Of a stretch of DNA of 34,422 nt, positions 16,080-22,569 are shown piece by piece (the first letter of the stretch is position 1; each line of letters opens with the position of its first letter). Position numbers and translations under genes: made by a program. The notes beneath the pieces are model-generated. The model worked only from the letters and a program-made list of their open reading frames with translations. It ran no database searches and was not told where the DNA came from. The stretch comes from JAFGED01 sp034430835 (lineage in GTDB: Bacteria; Chloroflexota; Anaerolineae; B4-G1). The stretch spans positions 1 through 34,422 of the forward strand of contig DAOUDX010000338.1 in the NCBI GenBank assembly GCA_034430835.1, given 5' to 3'.

Positions 16080-17050
16080 CAGCTAAAGAGGCTTTGATGC
16101 ACTTTGGCCTGTTCGGCCTTTTCGACGGTCTGGTGCGCGTGCTTGATCGCGCGCAGCGCGCGGATGGTGATCCACTTACTGGGTTTTCCCTTCTGTTCCA
16201 CCTGGAGCGCGCGGGTGCCGTAGCGCTTGATCCAGCACCCCTCGGCAGTTTGTTCCCCTTTCACGATGTCCAGGAGTCCTTGGAAGCGCGAGTCGGCGCC
16301 GTAGTCGAGACGGGCCAGGACGTCGCACAGCTCCGTCAGATCGGATTGGTAGTCCAGGGGAAATCCAAAGTCCAGCCAGCAGGCGTGGCGACCTTCGAAG
16401 TCAAACGGGTGATCGAGCACAGCGTCTGCCAGGGTTTCGACGGTGAGCCCGTGATCGTTGCGGTCGTTTGCGGGCAGCGCGGCAAAGGCTCCCAGCGCCT
16501 TGACGATGCCCCACTGGCACGCCTCCCCGTCGGCGTACAGGCACGTCAGGCCGCCGGGCGCGGCGGCGCGCGAGCCGAGGTAGTCGTGGGCGCGGGCCAG
16601 GCGCGGGTCGCCCTGGTACCCAAAGTGGAGCAGCATGCGGATGGCGTTGCCGGTGTGGCAGAGCATGATGCGCTCTTTCGTGTCGTCGTAGGAAAAGCCG
16701 CCGCTCGCGTGCTGGCCGTGCTCGAAGAGGTTCTCGCAGGCGGCCTCGGTCTGCGCGGAGGACGGCAGACCCAACTCGGCGAGCAAGTTGAGGGTGGCTG
16801 CGGTGCCCACCGCGCCACCGTAGAAGGGCTTATCGGCCCGCCCCCAGAAGTTCACCCGGTCCATCAGCGCCAGGATCTCGCGCACCGGGGGCCAGTCCGA
16901 GATCGCCTCGCGTGCGTCCGTGGCCTGGGAGTCGCAGTCGTCGCAATCGCGCAAGTAGCCCAGGGCGAGGTAGCGGGCGGAGGGGTTCTCCTCTTCCAGG
17001 AGCCAGGGGAGGGGGTCGCCCTTCAGGTCATCTTGCCAGTGTCTCGGCAT
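16079..17050 (-). CDS. Terpenoid-cyclase/prenyltransferase alpha-alpha-toroid-like protein
   Basis: A 323-residue, mostly helical protein with repeated Gly-rich turns (GGFSYDDTKERIMLCHTGN, GGLTCLYADGEACQWGIVKAL), as in the alpha/alpha-toroid fold of squalene cyclases and protein prenyltransferases. No DxDD catalytic motif of cyclases is visible; DCDDCD near residue 35 is not in the expected place. It may therefore be a non-cyclase member. Overlap with the radical SAM gene upstream (23 bases) and the Nudix gene downstream places it firmly in one operon. The function is unknown. Confidence 0.7.
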   Translation of the reverse strand: MPRHWQDDLKGDPLPWLLEEENPSARYLALGYLRDCDDCDSQATDAREAISDWPPVREILALMDRVNFWGRADKPFYGGAVGTAATLNLLAELGLPSSAQTEAACENLFEHGQHASGGFSYDDTKERIMLCHTGNAIRMLLHFGYQGDPRLARAHDYLGSRAAAPGGLTCLYADGEACQWGIVKALGAFAALPANDRNDHGLTVETLADAVLDHPFDFEGRHACWLDFGFPLDYQSDLTELCDVLARLDYGADSRFQGLLDIVKGEQTAEGCWIKRYGTRALQVEQKGKPSKWITIRALRAIKHAHQTVEKAEQAKVHQSLFS

Positions 17051-18134
17051 GGGGTCTCCAGTGCCAGCCTACGCCGGCGATCTCCTGCCCGCAGTGGGGG
17101 CAGCGGCCATCGGGCGCGATGTCACAACGCAGCAGTTGCGGCAGCCCGCGCTCGGCCAGTATTGTACCACACTTCGGGCAAAAGGTATGCTCGCCGGGAT
17201 GGCCGGGCACGTTGCCGAGGTAGACGTAGCGCAGCCCGGCCTGCAGCCCGATCTCCCGTCCCCGCTCCAGCGTCGCCACGGGGGTGGGCGGGGCGGTGAA
17301 ATGGTAGTCTGGGTGGTAACCGCTCAGGTGGAACGGCGTGTCGGGTCCCAGCTCGCGCACGATGCGGCGCCCGATTCCCTCCAGCGACTCGGCGTCGTCG
17401 TTCACGCCGGGGATGACGAGCGTGGTCAACTCGATCCACACGCCCATCTCCCGCGCCAGGCGGCAGTTGCGCCACACGATCTCGACGTCTGCCCCGCAGT
17501 GCTGGCGCACCGCCTTCGCGTCTCCTTTCACGTCCACGTTCATCCCGTCCAGCCCGGCCTCGGCCAGCAGTCTCAGCGCCGCCTCGGTCATGTAGCCGTT
17601 GGTGACGAACGTGTTGTAGAGCCCCGCCTCCCGCGCCGGGGGGAACACCTCCAGCGCCCATTCCAGGCTCAGCGTCGGCTCGTTGAAGCTGATGGAGGTG
17701 CCCCGGCAGCCGAGAGAGAGCGCGCGGGCAACGAATTCGTCGGGTGGGATGAACTCGCCGCCGGACGGCTTGCCCTGACCGCGCCCTTCGGCTTCGCTCA
17801 GGGCGCGGTCGAAGGGAGGTTGCTTGCTGATGTGCCAGTTCTGGCACCAAGGACAGTCGAAATTGCACGACCACGCCCCGGCGGTGAGGGCCACCGAGCC
17901 GGGGTAAAAGTGGTACAGGGGTTTCTTCTCGATAGGGTTGCAGGAGAGGGAAGAGACCTCGCCGTACATGAGGGTGTAGAGCGTGCCATCGCGGTTCTCC
18001 CGCGTGCGGCACCAGCCTGCCTGGCCCTCGGCCAGCAGGCAGCGCCGCTCGCAGGTGAGGCAGCGCACCTTGTCATCGACGGCTTCCTGGAGCAGGGCTT
18101 GGCGGATGAATGGGGAGGACATGGCTGACGCCAA
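17028..18134 (-). CDS. amrS: AmmeMemoRadiSam-type radical SAM enzyme
   Basis: A 368-residue protein with the cluster motif CNFDCPWC (Cys90, Cys94, Cys97), an N-terminal Cys pair (CLTCERRC) and the family phrases ISFNEPTLSLEWALE and NTFVTNGYMTEAAL. A C-terminal zinc ribbon (CPKCGT...CPHCGQ) follows. The Memo and AMMECR1 partner genes are not nearby. TTG 18134 is chosen because GGAG lies 5 bases upstream; ATG 18122 (MSSPF) is the alternative. Residues 108-121 (FDRALSEAEGRGQG) are encoded by a palindromic element inserted in frame between two conserved stretches. It heads a four-gene minus-strand operon. Confidence 0.88.
   Translation of the reverse strand: MASAMSSPFIRQALLQEAVDDKVRCLTCERRCLLAEGQAGWCRTRENRDGTLYTLMYGEVSSLSCNPIEKKPLYHFYPGSVALTAGAWSCNFDCPWCQNWHISKQPPFDRALSEAEGRGQGKPSGGEFIPPDEFVARALSLGCRGTSISFNEPTLSLEWALEVFPPAREAGLYNTFVTNGYMTEAALRLLAEAGLDGMNVDVKGDAKAVRQHCGADVEIVWRNCRLAREMGVWIELTTLVIPGVNDDAESLEGIGRRIVRELGPDTPFHLSGYHPDYHFTAPPTPVATLERGREIGLQAGLRYVYLGNVPGHPGEHTFCPKCGTILAERGLPQLLRCDIAPDGRCPHCGQEIAGVGWHWRPHAETLAR
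17773..17816. repeat. Palindromic 'LSEAEG' element inserted in frame in amrS
   Basis: The arms GACCGCGCCC (17777-17786) and GGGCGCGGTC (17801-17810) are perfect complements, with partly complementary CCCT and AGGG ends. The core at 17785-17802 matches the element at 30264-30281 in 17 of 18 bases. It adds about 14 residues to the enzyme without breaking the frame. Confidence 0.8.
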
Positions 18135-18146
18135 TTCTACTCCGCT

Positions 18147-18160
18147 GTGCAGACCTGCAC
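18147..18160. promoter_or_regulatory. Palindrome between divergent amrS and DUF433 genes (candidate operator)
   Basis: GTGCAG and CTGCAC arms flank an AC pair. The same palindrome is kept in the duplicate at 20188-20201, where the central pair is GT, so symmetry survived while the centre changed. It lies 30 bases upstream of the toxin-antitoxin -35 box. Confidence 0.45.
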
Positions 18161-18189
18161 AAGCCGGCGCAGGCGGAGAGGGGACGCAA

Positions 18190-18218
18190 TTGACCCTCGT
18201 GACGCATCAGAGTATAAT
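18190..18218 (+). promoter_or_regulatory. Promoter of the DUF433/DUF5615 pair
   Basis: TTGACC (18190-18195), a 17-base spacer and TATAAT (18213-18218). The start of transcription would be near 18225, giving a leader of about 25 bases with a GGGAGGATCAGGGA ribosome-binding region before ATG 18250. Confidence 0.8.
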
Positions 18219-18249
18219 CCGTGTACACGCAGAGTGGGAGGATCAGGGA

Positions 18250-18504
18250 ATGGACAAAAAGCTGATAGGCCGCCATATCGTCACCGATCCGAATGTCTGC
18301 CACGGCCAGCCGACCTTTCGGGATACGCGCATCCTTGTTTCCGACGTGCTGGAGCAGATCGCCAGCGGCATGGCCTGGGAGACCATCATTGAGGAGTGGC
18401 ACGACGATATTACCGAAGAAGCAATTGCTGAGGCTGTGGGACTGGCCAGCCAGTCGTTTCTTGAGCACGTGGACGAGTATGCCCTAAAACCGGTGGCCGC
18501 GTGA
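18250..18504 (+). CDS. DUF433 family antitoxin-like protein
   Basis: An 84-residue protein of the DUF433 (COG2442) family: IVTDPNVCHGQPTFRDTRILVSDVLEQIASGMAWETIIEEWHD is its characteristic core, forming a helix-turn-helix-like domain. DUF433 genes are commonly the antitoxin upstream of a DUF5615 PIN-like toxin, exactly as here: the next gene starts at GTG 18501, overlapping the stop by 4 bases. Strong promoter and Shine-Dalgarno sequences are present. It probably autoregulates, perhaps through the palindrome at 18147-18160 (inference). Confidence 0.9.
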   Translation: MDKKLIGRHIVTDPNVCHGQPTFRDTRILVSDVLEQIASGMAWETIIEEWHDDITEEAIAEAVGLASQSFLEHVDEYALKPVAA

Positions 18505-18887
18505 ACATCCTGGATGAAAACATCCTCGAAAGCCAGCGTCAACTCCTGCGCAGTCAACGGGTTTCGGTTCGCCAGGTTGGGTTGGACGTGGGACGGAAGG
18601 GGATGAAGGACGATGAGGTCATGCCGTTGCTGCACACCCTTCGTCGTCCGACCTTTTTCACACGCGACCTGGGCTTCTATGATCGTGGCCTCTGCCATCC
18701 TCGGTACTGCTTGATCTGCATGGCTGTTGGGCAGTATGAAATCGCTGCGTTCGTACGTCGCCTCTTGCGGCATTCTGCGTTCGATACGTAAGCCAAGCGT
18801 ATGGGGACAGTCGTCCGTGTCTCGTGGGGCGGCCTGCGCGTGTGGCGACTTGACGCGGAGCAGGAGAGCACGCTGGCGTGGGAGTAG
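18501..18887 (+). pseudogene. DUF5615 PIN-like toxin with premature in-frame TAA
   Basis: From GTG 18501 the frame encodes MNILDENI...FFTRDLGFYDRGLCHPRYCLICMAV...FVRRLLRHSAFDT, the N-terminal three quarters of a DUF5615 (COG4634) PIN-like protein, with the first acidic residue Asp5. A TAA stop occurs at 18789-18791. The same frame then continues for 31 codons (AKRMGTVVRVSWGGLRVWRL and on to LAWE) to a TAG at 18885-18887, and this tail reads like the normal family C-terminus. A single base change is thus enough to explain the truncation. It is either an inactivated toxin, a 96-residue active truncation, or a sequencing error. Confidence 0.75.
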
Positions 18888-18968
18888 AAGACGCGCGCCC
18901 TTGATCGACCTGGGAAATGACGACTGCCGCGTCGTGCAGGATACCCTGGCCGAAGGAGGCTTGCTCAA

Positions 18969-20087
18969 ATGACGAGAGAGACCTACACCGACCTCGACAC
19001 GTCCGCCCGCATTCTGCTGGGCCCCGGCCCGAGTACGGTGCCCCCGCGCGTCCTGCGCGCGATGGCCCATCCCCTGGTGGGCCACCTCGATCCACAGTTC
19101 ATCGCGCTGATGAACGAGGTGCAGGAGTTGCTGCGCTACGTCTTCCAGACGGAAAACGTGCTCACCATCCCCGTCTCCGGCACGGGCAGCGCCAGCATGG
19201 AGGCCGCGCTGTGCAATTTCATCGAGCCGGGCGATACGGTGCTGATCGGCGTGAACGGCTATTTCGGCGAGCGGCTGTGCGACATGGCGGGCCGCTACGG
19301 GGCCGAGGTGCGCCGCGTCGAGCGCCCCTGGGGCGAGGTGTTCGCCCCCGAGGAGATCGAGGCCGCGCTCGCGGTGAAGCCCGCCAGGCTCGTCGCCCTG
19401 GTGCACGCGGAGACCTCCACCGGCGCGCTCCAGCCGATGGAGGGCATGGCCGAGGTCGTCCAGCGCCACGGCGGGTTGCTGGTCATGGACTGCGTCACCA
19501 GCCTGGGCGGCGTGGAGGTGCAGGTCGATGGTTGGGGGGTGGACGCGGCCTACAGCGGCACGCAAAAGTGCCTCAGTTGCCCGCCGGGGCTGGGGCCGCT
19601 GACCGTCAGCCCGCGCGCGCAGGAGGTGCTCCACGGGCGCAAGACCAAGGTTGCCAACTGGTACCTCGACCTGACCATGGTGGAAAAGTACTGGGGCAGC
19701 GAGCGCACTTACCACCACACCGCGCCCATCAGCATGAACTATGCGCTGCGGGAGGCGCTGCGACTGGTGTACGAGGAGGGATTGGAGGCGCGCTTTGCCC
19801 GCCACCGCGCCAACGCCGAGCTGCTGTGGGCCGGGCTGGAGGAGCTGGGGCTGGAGCTGTGCGTGCCGCTCGATCACCGCCTGCCGTCGCTGACGACGGT
19901 CTGGGCTCCTGAAGGCGTGGACGAGGCGGCCATCCGGCGGCGGCTCTTGAGCGAGTACAACGTCGAGATCGCCGGGGGGTTGGGGGCGTACAAGGGCCGC
20001 GCCTGGCGCATCGGGCTGATGGGATACTCCTCCCGGCGCGAGAACGTGCTGTTGCTGCTTGCGGCCCTCAGGGCGTTGCTCGAGTAG
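18969..20087 (+). CDS. Alanine-glyoxylate / serine-pyruvate-type class V aminotransferase
   Basis: A 372-residue PLP enzyme of the AGXT family. The start LLGPGPSTVPPRVLRAM is typical, SGTGSASMEAA (about residues 70-80) binds the cofactor phosphate, Asp174 in VMDCVTSLGG contacts the pyridine N, and Lys200 in YSGTQKCLSCPPGLG is the Schiff-base lysine. The C-terminal IAGGLGAYKGRAWRIGLMGYSS closes the family signature. It moves amino groups between serine or alanine and glyoxylate or pyruvate; the exact pair cannot be told. GGAGG lies 9 bases before the ATG. It stands alone between the two copies of the 245-base repeat. Confidence 0.93.
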   Translation: MTRETYTDLDTSARILLGPGPSTVPPRVLRAMAHPLVGHLDPQFIALMNEVQELLRYVFQTENVLTIPVSGTGSASMEAALCNFIEPGDTVLIGVNGYFGERLCDMAGRYGAEVRRVERPWGEVFAPEEIEAALAVKPARLVALVHAETSTGALQPMEGMAEVVQRHGGLLVMDCVTSLGGVEVQVDGWGVDAAYSGTQKCLSCPPGLGPLTVSPRAQEVLHGRKTKVANWYLDLTMVEKYWGSERTYHHTAPISMNYALREALRLVYEEGLEARFARHRANAELLWAGLEELGLELCVPLDHRLPSLTTVWAPEGVDEAAIRRRLLSEYNVEIAGGLGAYKGRAWRIGLMGYSSRRENVLLLLAALRALLE

Positions 20088-20114
20088 CTTTCCAGCAGCA
20101 GGCAACGCGCCCTG
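20069..20114. other. Imperfect inverted repeat across the aminotransferase stop
   Basis: CAGGGC-GTTGC (20069-20079) pairs with GCAAC (20102-20106) and GCCCTG (20109-20114), with a 2-base bulge. No T-run follows, so it is a weak terminator candidate at best. It ends inside the second copy of the direct repeat. Confidence 0.3.
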
Positions 20115-20342
20115 TCGTCCGCTGCTTCTTGGAGCAGCGCCTGGCGGATGAATGGGGAGGACATGGCGACGCCAATTCTACCCCGCTGTGCAGGTCTGCA
20201 CAAGCCGACACAGGCGGAGGAGGGCGCAATTGACCCTCGTGACGCATCAGAGTATAGTCCGTGTACACGCAGAGTGGGAGGATCAGGGAATGGACAAAAA
20301 GCTGATAGGCCGCTATATCGTCACCGATCCGGATGTCTGCCC
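20099..20342. repeat. Direct repeat, copy 2 (degenerate)
   Basis: The second copy of the segment at 18059-18302. It keeps the amrS N-terminal codons on the minus strand (MSSPFIRQALLQEA), the palindrome, the promoter (TTGACC, 17 bases, TATAGT) and the first 18 codons of DUF433, then stops matching. Both reading frames run into unrelated sequence, so neither gene fragment is functional. The stretch 20088-20402 holds no other gene. Confidence 0.9.
20230..20258 (+). promoter_or_regulatory. Orphan duplicate of the DUF433 promoter
   Basis: TTGACC (20230-20235), 17 bases, TATAGT (20253-20258): the same promoter as at 18190-18218 with one change in the -10 box. If active it would transcribe into the 3' end of the restriction-modification operon from the opposite strand. 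Confidence 0.5.
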
Positions 20343-20343
20343 T
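20290..20343 (+). pseudogene. Truncated DUF433 fragment
   Basis: MDKKLIGRYIVTDPDVC matches the first residues of the intact DUF433 protein at 18250, then the sequence becomes unrelated (PVGPAPPTARDD). The remaining family core is missing. The frame stays open to 20490, antisense to the small gene at 20403-20714, but the added part shows no coding character. Confidence 0.8.
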
Positions 20344-20402
20344 GTGGGCCCAGCGCCTCCAACAGCGCGCGACGACGCCGTGCCCTACAGTTTACTCCGC
20401 TA

Positions 20403-20714
20403 CTACAGACTCAATCTGAAACGTCTGTCACCTACCGGCTCTAGTTTCATCCTGGACGGGTTGCCCTTGGGCCAGGGAGCTAGACCGTGATCGAGCAGCC
20501 ATTTGCCTATAGCGGGATTGCGGAGTTCGGTGCAGCGCCGCCAAAAGGAGGGCGTCAGGTTAACAGTGATGGTACCGCCCCCTTCAAGCTCAACGCTCAC
20601 AGAGGACCAATCGGGGCGAAAATGCTTATCTCTGTCTCCTCGCCGCAGGCGAATGCCATACCCGCTTCCGGTGGTATTATTGGGTGAGCCGTCGTTCCAA
20701 CCTTTTACAATCAC
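20403..20714 (-). CDS. Small protein of unknown function, third gene of the restriction-modification operon
   Basis: A 103-residue protein, not assigned to a family. It is soluble, charged and rich in Trp, Gly and Arg, with stretches such as MIVKGWNDGSPNNTTGSGYGI, SFWRRCTELRNPAIGKWLLDHG and LAPWPKGNPSRMKLEP that look like conserved motifs. The GTG start has an AAGGAGG Shine-Dalgarno 7 bases upstream, one of the best ribosome-binding sites in the window. The gene begins 34 bases after the mod stop on the same strand, so it is almost certainly the third cistron of the res-mod operon. A DNA-binding or regulatory role is possible, but nothing in the sequence proves it. Confidence 0.8.
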   Translation of the reverse strand: MIVKGWNDGSPNNTTGSGYGIRLRRGDRDKHFRPDWSSVSVELEGGGTITVNLTPSFWRRCTELRNPAIGKWLLDHGLAPWPKGNPSRMKLEPVGDRRFRLSL

Positions 20715-20748
20715 TGGAGTCCCTCCTTGACCAATAGATAACCTAGAA

Positions 20749-22569
20749 CTAGATCTCCGCAGTCACCAACACCTCTTCCCCCAGCATGTCGATGATCTTG
20801 ACCGCTACGGTCGTCGCGCTCCCAGGAGCGTTGCCTTCCGGCGCGGGCAGCTCGTAGCGACCCTCGACCAGGTCATCCTTGCGCTCTGGCACGTCGGAGA
20901 GGGCAATGTTGAATACCTCGCCGTCGTAGGCGGTGTCGATCAGCACTACGTCTACCATCGCCCGCCAGTCGGGGATTTGCGCCTTGAACAGCGGCGTGTC
21001 CATCTCCAGCCGCTCGACGATGGTGGGGGAGATGAAATCCTCGATCTCGACCACGATCTTGTCGTCCGCGCGCTCCACCTTGACCTGGGCCTGGGCCGGC
21101 TGGTGGAGGAAGAACTTGCCATACTTTTGATCGGTGCGCAGCTCGATGACGTCGATCTCGTTGACCGGACGGTGCTTGTTATAGTCCTCCAGCCAGGCGT
21201 CGACGGCGATTTCCTTGCCCAGGCAGACGACGGTGATGTCCCGATCTTCCTGGGGACGGGCCTTGAGCTCGTCCTGGATGAGCTGCAGGTCGAGGGGGGT
21301 GAGGGGATGGTTGAAGGGCACGATCTTGACCAGGTTCTTGCCCCGCGTGCCGTCGAAGAAAGGATCGGTCTTGGTGCGCTCGATGCCCACCAGTTCCACC
21401 GCCAGGTTGATTGCCTCGTTGTGCTGCACCTGCAGGTCATAGTCGTTGACGCGGTAGACGCTGAAGGAAAGGGCTGCCGGAGGTGGGTTCTCCTCCTCGC
21501 CGTCTTCGCCGAGGCCCAGAGTGGCCTGCCGCGGCTCGGCGCCGGCCTCGATCTGCTCCTGGATGATCGCCTGTAGCCGCTTGGAGGTAGTCTGAATAGC
21601 GCCCTTGTTGATATCGGCGGCGATCCAGCGTCGGCCCAGTTTCTGGGCCACGGCGGCGGTGGTGCCAGAGCCGACGAAGCAGTCGAGAACGAGATCATTT
21701 GTATTAGAACTGGCGCTGATTACATACTCCAGCAGAGCTTCTGGCTTTTGAGTAGGATATCCTACTCTCTCAGAAGCGACTGGGTTAATGATAGGAATGG
21801 TCCAGACATCGCCGACAGGACGTTCAGGCTGGCTTTCCTGGTAGAGCCGATTCCCCTCCTCGTCGCGTAGCCAAACACGCTTACCATCGATTTTCTGAGT
21901 TACCGGCTGTAGCTTGACCTCTTTTACCGGTATCAAAATATCATTGTGGGTCCAATGATCTCCCTTTCTGTAAAGCAATATTACGTCATGCCGACTGTCA
22001 AAAACGCTGCCACCTGTGCCCAATTTGTTCTCATAGAACCACACAATCTCGTTCTGAAAGTTATCATTGCCAAATACTTCGTCCATTAGCGACCGAAGGT
22101 GATGTCCTCTTGCAGCGTTACAATGTAGCAAGATTCGGCCATCGCTTGCAAGTAACTCTTTCAACAGTAACAACCGCTCATACATAAACTGAAGATATGC
22201 GTCATTGGCCCAAATATCGGTGTATTGAATTTGCTCGCCCAGAGTGTAACTTTCGCCCTCCAACTTGGGAACGCTAACCCCACGCAATTGTACTCGCCGC
22301 ACATAGTCTGCCCCACTGTCAAACGGCGGATCGATGTAGACCAGGTTCACCTTGCCCCGGTAGCCGTGGGCCAGGAGCCAGGCCAGCACGTCCTTGTTGT
22401 CGCCGTGGAAGAGCAACCCTTGTGCCTCAGTCTCCTCGCCAGTGGGGTCGAAACGCTCCACCAACTGGGCTGGGTAGGCGGTGACGTGATCCAGCGGCCG
22501 CTTGCCCACCCAGTGGAGCATCGGGCGGCCCTTGGCTTCGGCGATCTGAACGGTTTCATTCTCAGCCAT
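20749..22569 (-). CDS. Type III-like DNA methyltransferase (Mod)
   Basis: A 606-residue N6-adenine or N4-cytosine methyltransferase of beta-type order: the catalytic motif IV DPPF (residues 80-83) precedes the SAM-binding motif I DCFVGSGTTAA (about residue 295). ERVGYPTQKPEALLEYVI, just before motif I, is the usual motif X-like stretch. Residues 86-293 are encoded by clearly AT-richer DNA than the rest; this is where a target-recognition domain is expected. ATG 22569 overlaps the res stop by 8 bases and has AGAGG upstream; the TTG at 22587 is unlikely. It modifies the site that the partner Res would cut. Confidence 0.92.
   Translation of the reverse strand: MAENETVQIAEAKGRPMLHWVGKRPLDHVTAYPAQLVERFDPTGEETEAQGLLFHGDNKDVLAWLLAHGYRGKVNLVYIDPPFDSGADYVRRVQLRGVSVPKLEGESYTLGEQIQYTDIWANDAYLQFMYERLLLLKELLASDGRILLHCNAARGHHLRSLMDEVFGNDNFQNEIVWFYENKLGTGGSVFDSRHDVILLYRKGDHWTHNDILIPVKEVKLQPVTQKIDGKRVWLRDEEGNRLYQESQPERPVGDVWTIPIINPVASERVGYPTQKPEALLEYVISASSNTNDLVLDCFVGSGTTAAVAQKLGRRWIAADINKGAIQTTSKRLQAIIQEQIEAGAEPRQATLGLGEDGEEENPPPAALSFSVYRVNDYDLQVQHNEAINLAVELVGIERTKTDPFFDGTRGKNLVKIVPFNHPLTPLDLQLIQDELKARPQEDRDITVVCLGKEIAVDAWLEDYNKHRPVNEIDVIELRTDQKYGKFFLHQPAQAQVKVERADDKIVVEIEDFISPTIVERLEMDTPLFKAQIPDWRAMVDVVLIDTAYDGEVFNIALSDVPERKDDLVEGRYELPAPEGNAPGSATTVAVKIIDMLGEEVLVTAEI

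Larger units (their letters stand above)
18059..18302. repeat. Direct repeat, copy 1 (amrS 5' end, promoter, DUF433 5' end)
   Basis: About 245 bases recur at 20099-20342 with an offset of exactly 2040 bases at the promoter and at the DUF433 start codon. Long blocks are identical, including from the TTGACC box to the first codons of DUF433 apart from a few substitutions. This copy is intact on both sides and is presumably ancestral. Confidence 0.9.

Noticed and set aside
16094..18128. Two long plus-strand frames opposite the toroid protein and the radical SAM enzyme
   Set aside because: Both are shadows of the minus-strand operon; the conserved Cys motifs and overlaps belong to the minus strand.
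18789..18791. TAA as a recoding or readthrough site in the toxin
   Set aside because: TAA is not used for selenocysteine and no recoding signal is visible. A nonsense mutation or sequencing error is simpler.
18243..20105. A 620-codon open frame on the minus strand
   Set aside because: It is antisense to the DUF433, DUF5615 and aminotransferase genes, whose protein motifs are unmistakable. Its own translation is rich in Arg, His and Gln with no domain, as expected for a shadow of GC-rich coding DNA.
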